Origin: Pirellula staleyi DSM 6068 | Lineage (GTDB): Bacteria > Planctomycetota > Planctomycetia > Pirellulales > Pirellulaceae | Length of the DNA stretch: 64,000 bases | Direction: 5' to 3' | Assembly: GCA_945875845.1 (NCBI GenBank) | Contig: CAMCMB010000034.1 | Coordinates: forward strand, 1-64,000 | In this document: positions 9,489-17,100 of the stretch, one piece after another | Numbering within the stretch: the stretch's first letter is position 1 | Layout of the letters: every line of letters starts with the position of its first letter | Notes under the pieces: model-generated | Databases searched by the model: none | What the model saw: the letters and a program-made list of their open reading frames with translations, nothing else | What the model was told of the DNA's origin: nothing | Position numbers and translations under genes: made by a program

Positions 9489-10820
9489 ATGAACAACTAT
9501 CATTACGCTCGTCGTGTTTTTCTCCGCGGCATTGGCGTTAGTATGGCATTGCCATGGCTGGAGTCCTGCAACGTATGGGGGGACGAACCGCAACACAATG
9601 TGGCTGCGAGCGATGCACCTGTTCGATTAGCAGTGCTGTTCTCCGGCAACGGCTTCCATTCCCGAGAATGGTGGGCCAAAGGCGAGGGCAAGGCCATGGA
9701 GCTCGGCAAAGTGCTTGAGCCGCTTAGTGATTTCCGTGAGAAGTTGGTGTTCGTACGTGGTCTGTTTCATGAGGAAGCCAGAAAAGGCAATATCCATAGC
9801 TCGCAAACTGGCAATGTCCTCTCGGGTGCACCCATCGCCTCCGGCGGAGAGATTCGTTCGGGGACCAGCTTCGACCAGTTGCTTGCCCAAACGTATGGTC
9901 GTTCCACGAAAGTACCAAGCCTGGTGCTGGGATGTGAGCGTTCGAATCCGTCGGTACATAAAAACTATTCGATGCTCTATAGTTCGCACATTTCATGGAG
10001 CTCTCCCACAACCCCGACTCCGCTGGAGCTCTATCCCTCGTTAGCGTTTGACCGTCTCTTTAAGGACGAAGTTTCACCCGGCGACAAGAGCGTGTTGGAC
10101 TCGGTCTTGGCGGACGCTCAGGATTTCCGTCGCAACATCAGCATCGGTGACCAGCGTAAATTAGATGAGTATCTCGATTCCGTTCGGGATGTGGAGAATC
10201 GCATTGAGAACGCCGGCAAACGAGGCGAGCTCCAAGGCTGGCGCCCAACGTTGGACAAGCCAAACATGAAACGCCCCGACGACGGTATACCACAGGATAT
10301 CGCCGAACACATGCGATTGATGAGCGACATTCTCGTACTCGGTTTCCAAACCGACACCACTCGGATCTCGACGCTCAAGCTCAACAATGACCACAGCGCC
10401 CTGCGTTTCCCGAACCTTCCCTCCGTGCAACAACCCAACCACGGCATTGATTATATGATCCACCATCTGCTCTCCCACTCGGACGGCGAGGATTGGTTGA
10501 CGGTGAATCGATTCTTCATCGAGCAACTGGCCTACATTGCCCGTCGACTCGACTCCATCCAAGAGGGTTCGCGCACATTGCTGGACAACACCATGCTGCT
10601 GCACTGTTCCAGCATGATGGCGGGTGCCAAGCACGACAATGACCAACTCCCTGTCGTCATGCTCGGCGGTGGCGGCGGACGCATTCAAGGCGGGCGGGTA
10701 CTCGACTACAAAGACAAACCGGATCGCCAGTTGTGTCGCTTGTTCATGTCGATGATGGATAAAATGGAAGTGCGTCCAAAAACCTTCGGTGATGCCAAGA
10801 CAATGCTGAACGAAGTCTAA
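9489..10820 (+). CDS. DUF1552 family exported protein
   Basis: A 443-residue member of DUF1552, which normally lies just downstream of a DUF1592-type cytochrome gene, as here. The N-terminus carries ARRVFLRGIG followed by a hydrophobic stretch, a twin-arginine-like signal. Characteristic segments include LFSGNGFHSREWW, a long central helical region and HCSSMMAGAKHDNDQLPVVMLGG toward the C-terminus. The family is thought to share the alkaline-phosphatase-like fold of DUF1501, but no activity is established. It ends seven bases before the convergent gene on the other strand. Confidence 0.92.
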   Translation: MNNYHYARRVFLRGIGVSMALPWLESCNVWGDEPQHNVAASDAPVRLAVLFSGNGFHSREWWAKGEGKAMELGKVLEPLSDFREKLVFVRGLFHEEARKGNIHSSQTGNVLSGAPIASGGEIRSGTSFDQLLAQTYGRSTKVPSLVLGCERSNPSVHKNYSMLYSSHISWSSPTTPTPLELYPSLAFDRLFKDEVSPGDKSVLDSVLADAQDFRRNISIGDQRKLDEYLDSVRDVENRIENAGKRGELQGWRPTLDKPNMKRPDDGIPQDIAEHMRLMSDILVLGFQTDTTRISTLKLNNDHSALRFPNLPSVQQPNHGIDYMIHHLLSHSDGEDWLTVNRFFIEQLAYIARRLDSIQEGSRTLLDNTMLLHCSSMMAGAKHDNDQLPVVMLGGGGGRIQGGRVLDYKDKPDRQLCRLFMSMMDKMEVRPKTFGDAKTMLNEV

Positions 10821-10827
10821 CTTGCGA

Positions 10828-12360
10828 TCAAAGACTCTTTAGCAATTGACCCACTTTTGCTTCGAATATTTCTTGCCACTCGGGAGCCAAGATGCTGTCG
10901 CAGTCTTCTTGAGCGTTGCCTGGATTGAGCAATTGCTCTCGAGTTGGGGAATAGTAGATATACCCATTTGTGTATCCTGCGACAAAGGTCGATGGGTGCG
11001 GTGATGCGCTCTTGATATTCAATCCAATCTCGGCCGTCAACTCCCCTGGAAATGCAACCAGCACCATGTCGCCGATGCGTGTTGCCGAGACTTCGACGTC
11101 AATCGTCCTCTTTCCCGATTGAATCAAACTGGCATGGTGTTTCCGAAGCAGCGATAGGTTCGTCTGAACACGCGTAAGTTCCTCCATCACATGGATGTTT
11201 TCGACGTATTTCTTGAGGTTTTGCCGATTTTGAGCGTCTAGTTTTCGCAAATCATCTCTGCCCATCGCATCCTCTTGCAAATACCGATGGGAATAATAGG
11301 AGGGAAATTCGGCAGACGCGTTGTACTTCATAGCCAACGGGAGAAACGTCTTTAGATTCAGGCTTGTTCCTTGCAACGATGCCAACAGCCTAGTTTGCTC
11401 AGCCTCCAACGCAAAGATACGTTGCGTTTGATCCACGCGAGGCAGAGTCAGAGTTTCGGTTCTTTTTGAGAGTCGGCTATCGCGCCGGCAGACCAATTTT
11501 TTCGCAGCAGACAATGTGCTCAATCCGAGCATGTGCCCAAGCGGTTCGGCACTGCGTGGATGATCCACATCCTTGTAGAAAATAGGATTGATGTCGCCTC
11601 CACAGCCCTGAACGAACAATGCGAGTGTATCCTCGCTAAAGTTCTCTTCGATGACCTGAGACGCAAAACCGATGATGTCCGCTGTGTTGTTTCCGCTGGG
11701 CACACCTTGGATGGGATGGCACGCAAAATTGTAGACGATCGCCAACGTTCGACCGTCCATGCGATCAAGCCTTAATATACCAATCTGCGGATCTATCTTG
11801 CCGATTTGAGCCACTTCCTCATCCGGTGGCAGCGAGTAGGCATGCCGCACGTCGGCGACACGCCCACTCTTGAGAGTAAGTCTGCGGTTTTCACTGATCC
11901 GATCTTCACGCCCAGCGCCAACACCTACCATGACGGGTACCAAATTCCGCATGGCGATCGTGACCGCTTCGATGGTTCGCTCCGCAACATCCGAACGAAC
12001 AATCCCATGACAATGACTTGCGTTGACGATCAGATGGTTGTGCGGTATCGCAAATTGGCTCAACAACTCCGTTCTAACTTTGGAAAGATAGTCATTTGGA
12101 ATATGCCCTATTTCACCGATTGCAACTGCATCGACAGAGATTAAAACGATCGTAGTGCCGTTCGATTGGAGCACGAGGGCTTTTGCAAATAGCGGGTCGT
12201 TGACAGGTCCTGCTTCGCGATTCGTGATGTCGACTTTGCCCGTCCCAGCAAGCAGTTCCGCAGCATGGCCTACGTTCGTTGTGGCGACCGATACAACGGC
12301 AACGACAACGACAACGACAAGCCATGCGATCCGAGGAAAACAGGATAGATCTCGCAACAT
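10828..12360 (-). CDS. Neutral/alkaline ceramidase N-terminal-like exported protein, catalytic Ser not conserved
   Basis: About 510 residues from ATG 12360; a longer frame from TTG 12411 begins inside a tandem repeat and would bury the signal peptide. The signal (MLRDLSCFPRIAW, a run of Val, then GHA-AE) is followed by the ceramidase-like opening GTGKVDIT. The region of the metal-binding HTH motif reads NASHCHG, and the active-site loop reads GCGGDINP, where true neutral ceramidases have GDVSPN with a nucleophilic Ser. Ceramide hydrolysis is therefore unlikely. Many planctomycete homologues carry such a variant; their substrate is unknown. The isomerase gene upstream on the same strand suggests a shared catabolic role. 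Confidence 0.8.
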   Translation of the reverse strand: MLRDLSCFPRIAWLVVVVVVAVVSVATTNVGHAAELLAGTGKVDITNREAGPVNDPLFAKALVLQSNGTTIVLISVDAVAIGEIGHIPNDYLSKVRTELLSQFAIPHNHLIVNASHCHGIVRSDVAERTIEAVTIAMRNLVPVMVGVGAGREDRISENRRLTLKSGRVADVRHAYSLPPDEEVAQIGKIDPQIGILRLDRMDGRTLAIVYNFACHPIQGVPSGNNTADIIGFASQVIEENFSEDTLALFVQGCGGDINPIFYKDVDHPRSAEPLGHMLGLSTLSAAKKLVCRRDSRLSKRTETLTLPRVDQTQRIFALEAEQTRLLASLQGTSLNLKTFLPLAMKYNASAEFPSYYSHRYLQEDAMGRDDLRKLDAQNRQNLKKYVENIHVMEELTRVQTNLSLLRKHHASLIQSGKRTIDVEVSATRIGDMVLVAFPGELTAEIGLNIKSASPHPSTFVAGYTNGYIYYSPTREQLLNPGNAQEDCDSILAPEWQEIFEAKVGQLLKSL

Positions 12361-12410
12361 TTTTGCATGTACCTTGTGTAAGACAGGCTTGGAGCGCTTT
12401 GAGCCTGTCA

Positions 12411-12455
12411 ATTGATTGAATTGATTGAATTGATTGAATTGATTGAATTGATTGG
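12411..12455. repeat. 9-bp tandem repeat, about five units, upstream of the ceramidase-like gene
   Basis: The unit ATTGATTGA is repeated four times and a fifth copy ends in GG. The tract lies in the 128-base spacer between the isomerase stop and the ceramidase-like start at 12360, about 50 bases upstream of that start, where a promoter or leader would be. Copy-number change would alter promoter or leader spacing. Confidence 0.9.
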
Positions 12456-12488
12456 ATGGAAAGGCTGGAAGCGTGTCCTGCCCTTGGA

Positions 12489-13463
12489 TTACGACTTGGC
12501 CTGCAGGCCTGCAATGACGGTTTCAAGAAACTCTCTTGATCTGCGTGCTTGGACGTCGATGCGTTCTGGAGTGGATGGTCGGTCAAGCAATGGGGCGGAA
12601 ATATTTTCATAGGCGAGTGGCATGGTAAGCCCTGTGAAGAGCACGGGTTCGAGCAGTCGGTAGTGATCGATTTCTCCGAAGCCTGGCCCGCAATCTTGAT
12701 CTTTGGGCCAGTTGCGATGGTCTTTGATGCAGAAACTGCGGACCACCTCCGCACATTTTTGGATATCCGGTATCGGATCCAAGTTCAGATAGTCCATCAC
12801 GTTCCCTGCATCGTAATTGACAAAAACGTTGGGGTCATCGACCTCGCGCACAATGTCAGCACACGCTTGCCCGGTTCCCGTCTCACCGCCATGTTGTTTT
12901 ACGACAATCGTCACCGCATGGTCGCGAGCGATGGGGCCGAGGATCTTAAAGCGCTCGATCCATAAGGGACGGTTTCCGCCTTGCGTATGACCGAACGTAA
13001 GCAGTTGACCGATGCCGGCTGCCGACGCTTGCTTGATGCGATGCGTTAACACATCCAGCCCTCGCGGATGCTCAGGATAGATGGTAGAGAACATCATGAT
13101 TGGCTCTAGCCCGAGATCGCGGCATCGCTTTCCCAGCGATCGTGCCGATTCCACCGGTGCATCTTCTGGCATAACGGGCACTTGTTCGCCGTTGGATTCT
13201 CGATGCTTGACGCCCCACGCAACGTACGGATAGCCAGCGTTCTTGATACCCAAAAGCGCCCGCTCCAACGAGAAGTCACTATACGGGAGTGTCATGCAAG
13301 CATGCTGGAAAATAGTTAGTTTACCATCAGATTGTTTCGGTCCGTTCCGGCTCGGTTCGCGGCTGGACAATCGGGAACAAGCGTTCGCTAAAGCCGACGT
13401 CGCGGCGAGCATTGCCGAACTTACGACGAAATTGCGCCGCGTGATGGATCTCTGGATTGCCAT
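12489..13463 (-). CDS. Sugar phosphate isomerase/epimerase-like TIM-barrel protein with twin-arginine signal
   Basis: A 324-residue protein of the xylose-isomerase-like TIM-barrel (AP endonuclease 2) superfamily. The N-terminus has ITRRNFVVSSAML, then ALANACS, consistent with twin-arginine export, possibly as a lipoprotein (Cys near 29). The barrel follows from about residue 48, with VVKQHGGETG, NYDAGN and FCIKDHRNWPKD at positions where this family places its metal ligands, and GFGEIDHY and LAYEN near the end. Members are sugar isomerases, epimerases or myo-inositol enzymes; the substrate cannot be read here. It lies upstream of the ceramidase-like gene on the same strand, so the two may be co-transcribed despite the repeat between them. 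Confidence 0.85.
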   Translation of the reverse strand: MAIQRSITRRNFVVSSAMLAATSALANACSRLSSREPSRNGPKQSDGKLTIFQHACMTLPYSDFSLERALLGIKNAGYPYVAWGVKHRESNGEQVPVMPEDAPVESARSLGKRCRDLGLEPIMMFSTIYPEHPRGLDVLTHRIKQASAAGIGQLLTFGHTQGGNRPLWIERFKILGPIARDHAVTIVVKQHGGETGTGQACADIVREVDDPNVFVNYDAGNVMDYLNLDPIPDIQKCAEVVRSFCIKDHRNWPKDQDCGPGFGEIDHYRLLEPVLFTGLTMPLAYENISAPLLDRPSTPERIDVQARRSREFLETVIAGLQAKS

Positions 13464-14126
13464 GATTATGTCTGTAAAGTTCTAAAGTGGCATGAAGCTC
13501 TGCGATGTGATCGTAAGCCCGCAGTCCTAATATACCTCGCCAGCAACTTGTGGGTGAGCGACAGCAAACTCCGTAGCCACAACGCCTCCCATCGAATGAG
13601 CGATTAGGATGAACTTGCATAACAAACTCGATGCTCGCCTGCTTGCACGAATGGGATAATTGGATGATTCGATACGATTGATGGATGATCCATTGTCCTG
13701 TTGCTTCATCATTTGAAAATCGGGAACTTACCCCTGGGCCACAACCTCCGGGGGTGCTGATTTTTTTGAACTATCGCAACAATTCTATCGATTCCTTTAG
13801 AATAAGTGCTGCGAAGTGCCTGCATCGCCGTTCAAGTTCTACGATCCAAGCATGGCCTGTAATGCGTCAACACTCATTTGTCGGGCTATCTCGACGACAA
13901 AACGCTATGCTAAAACATGTTCGCCGCAAAATCGAACCCGAATGAATGTCTCGCCCCTTCTTTCTGCGGGTTCGCATCAGCCCTATGGACGCTATTTCAC
14001 TATACCCCGCGCGTGTCTGTCCTGTACCCGGACAATTCCTCGCAAAGATTTTGCGTTGCGCCATTCAACGGTTTGCGTCTAGGATGATGCCCACCTATCG
14101 CACTGGAATTAAATCACGAGATTTTC
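13464..14126. other. Non-coding gap upstream of the kinase
   Basis: About 660 bases between divergent genes. It holds the hydrolase-like fragment at 13530-13622 and a GC-rich imperfect hairpin followed by T7 (about 13730-13767). Short reading frames here lack family features. The promoters of the isomerase (-) and kinase (+) genes must lie here, but I could not pick a convincing -35/-10 pair. Confidence 0.6.
13530..13622 (-). pseudogene. Relic of an alpha/beta hydrolase (nucleophile-elbow fragment)
   Basis: An open stretch of about 28 codons on the minus strand encodes FILIAHSMGGVVATEF followed by AVAHPQVAGE and a stop. LIAHSMGG is the nucleophile-elbow strand of alpha/beta hydrolases (G/A-H-S-x-G-G) followed by the usual helix. 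Nothing upstream in the frame resembles the rest of the fold, and the frame closes within a few codons, so this looks like a decayed remnant. A chance match is possible because the recognisable part is short. Confidence 0.45.
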
Positions 14127-17100
14127 ATGCAACAACCCGACGATCAAGAAACACGCGACCTTGAAATTGCCGATGTCGTAGCCAAGTGGATGGAATTGCC
14201 CGTTCGCAATCGGCCGTCTCCGGATGAACTTGCGAGCCTGCATCCCGAGTTAGCCCCCGGCCTCGAAGAATGTTTGCGCGGTTTACAACTCATCCAAGGT
14301 GGGAAAGTTGAGGGGTTGCCCGATGCGGAATCCAAGGAATTTGAGGATATTGAATCGCATTTTCCAGAGATTCCCGATTTTGAAATAGAATGTGAACTTG
14401 GTCGTGGCGGCATGGGGGTTGTCTATCAGGCACGGCAAGCTTCATTGGACCGAATGGTTGCCTTAAAAGTTTTACCGATTGGCAGCGTTGATTCGCGATC
14501 CGTTCAACGCTTTCAGCGCGAGGCCGAAACGGTGGCAAACTTGTCACATCCTGGCATCGTGCCCGTCTATTCCGTCGGTGTCCACAATGGGTTGCATTGG
14601 TTTGCGATGCAAAAGATCGACGGTTGCCCTTCATCGCAATGGTTTGCCGAGACCACATTTGAGTCGCGCACCGCAGCCAACTACGAAGTGGTCCGCGTTG
14701 GCATCGAAGTCGCCGAGGCTTTGGATCATGCGCATCGACGCGGTGTGATTCATCGCGATGTGAAACCGGGCAATCTGCTGGTTGAGAAAACCGGCAAAGT
14801 TTGGTTGACCGATTTTGGATTGGCTCGCCGCGATGTCGATGTGACAGCCACGGCTACCGGCGCATTGCTAGGTACGCCTCGCTATATGAGCGCTGAGCAA
14901 ATATTCAATTCGGATGAAAAAATCGACGGGCGGACCGATGTGTACTCACTTGGGGCGACGCTTTACGAAATGGCCACCGGGCGACCAGTATTTGGCTCGC
15001 AGTCGCCGTTAGAACTTTTGACACAAATTCAACGGGATGAGCCGACTCCTCCTCGTCAGATTGACCCTGCGATTTCAAGGACATTGGAACTGGTCATCTT
15101 GAAATGCTTAGACAAGGAACCACACCGACGCTATCTGTCGGCGGCGGCATTGGCTGAAGACTTGAAAGCGGTTCGCGACCATCAGCCGATCACGGCCAAA
15201 GGCCTGCCAGTTTGGATTAAAGCATCTCGTTTTATCAAACGGAATCAACGGCAATTTGATGCAATTGCTTCATCGATTGCACTAACCTTGCTAACCCTTG
15301 CTGCACTTGCGTTGTTGTGGCGAGAAAACCAACAGTCGAAACTAGGCAAAGTGCAAATCATTTCGCCGGCTGGATTGTACGTCGCCAACATTCAGCAAAA
15401 GCCCATACAACCCGAGCGACAAGGGACTACCGCTCAATCTCGCCCGATTGAGACCAGTGGCGTTGCTGTCACCACCCCCATACAGCAGCCGATCACATTG
15501 CTCGCAGGGGAGTACCTTGTTCGAATGGAGGGACACGGCCGTCCTTCGCAAACCTTCGATTTGCAATTAGGGTCGGAAGATACGGTTGAAATGAAATATG
15601 TCGATCGCCGCGAAGCCTTACCGGAAGTTGACATCTATCGTAAGCTGGCGGTACCGCTCGTGGATAATGCATTGGCGGTTTTGGGACAAGATGCATTCGA
15701 AGTCTTGGATGCCGGAGGAGCGCGACGGTTCACTTTACAGACGGCACTGCTAGCCGATGGTCTTGATGATTCTGCCATAGGCAAGGAGGCAGTTCAAGAC
15801 GACCCGCCGTTATCATTTGGTTTCAACCATGAGCAAGCGTTCCAGGGCGACTTCAACGTACCACATAGCGGCTTTGCTCGCATCGAGCGCATATCTTCGA
15901 CGAATGTCGATTTAAACGCGGACGGCAAACCAGATGTGTTGCTGGCCGCTGAACGTCATGCGGCCATCGCGGCAGTTTCCCATGACGGAACGATACTTTG
16001 GAAGCGGCGTCTGAAAATGAAGTTCGAAGACCCCACGTCACTTAGCACTTATCCGAAAAAGCAAATGCCGAACGAAGCGATCGTAGGCATTACGCCCATC
16101 CGTGATTTGAACGACGACGGAGTGGTCGATCTAGTCGTCAATGCGGCTCTGTTTGATCCAAGCGGATTCAGCCGTCCTGCAATTTTCACATTGAGCGGTC
16201 GGGACGGAAGTGAGATTGCCGTCACCGACTTTCCTACGACAAACATGCAAACCGTAAAGGACTGGCCCTGGTCTGGTTTGCTTCGACATCGACGTTCGGT
16301 CAACGTGGATGATCGTGAAACGCGAATGATCAATCACAGCTTCTTCCCGAAGCCGAGCGATCTGAGCAATCGCCCGCAGAATCTCGACGAGGATTTTCTG
16401 TTACCGTGGCGATCAGGATCCAAGATTCTGAGCAATATGGTTTGGGGTGGAAACTCGGATGACTCGGCGCTCTATGTATTGCCCAGGTTGGTAATGGGCG
16501 ATCACGACGGTCAGCCCATCGCAGCCACCGTCATTGCCCGGTCGATTCACTTTCTTGATGTAACTAACGGGAAAGCCGTTGGCAGTCCGACTGCGTTGGT
16601 CGACCCAATCAACCGCGGCCCAACAAAAGTGCGTTTGTCCGACGGAAAACTTGGTGTGGTCGTGATGACTGGTGTTCCCGGTACCGAGTGGACAAAGTGC
16701 CATATTCATCTCTGTGTGTCGGGTGAATCGAAACCGAGATGGTCGGTGGCACAATACACTAACGCCGTGGATTTAGTAGCAGGAGCAGCAGAAAGCTCGT
16801 TTCCAATGGCTGTCGACTTGGACGAAGATGGCGAAGATGAAATCCTCTCCACCACCAATAATCTCGACGGTCTTTTCAAAACGCTCAACCTGCCGAAGAT
16901 GCACTGTTTCTCAGCCAACGGGACTCTGCGTTGGAGCACAGAAGGTATTGCGGGAATCTCGTCGCTTGCGGATCGAGCGATTTCAATTGGTGACATCGAC
17001 AACGATCGAATCGCCGATCTGGCCGTCATTGGGATCTCGGCGCAAAGGGTACCACACGAGTCAGGGGAATGGGAAGGGCTGCGGCTCGTAGTCGATTTCG

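Noticed and set aside
12113-12754. 213-residue minus frame with a Ser-Ile-Gln repeat
   Set aside because: It spans the start of one gene and the end of another in the wrong frame; the repeat peptide is just the 9-bp DNA repeat translated.
13730-13768. GC-rich imperfect hairpin followed by seven T
   Set aside because: It resembles an intrinsic terminator on the plus strand, but no plus-strand gene lies upstream and the stem is only about five pairs with a long loop.
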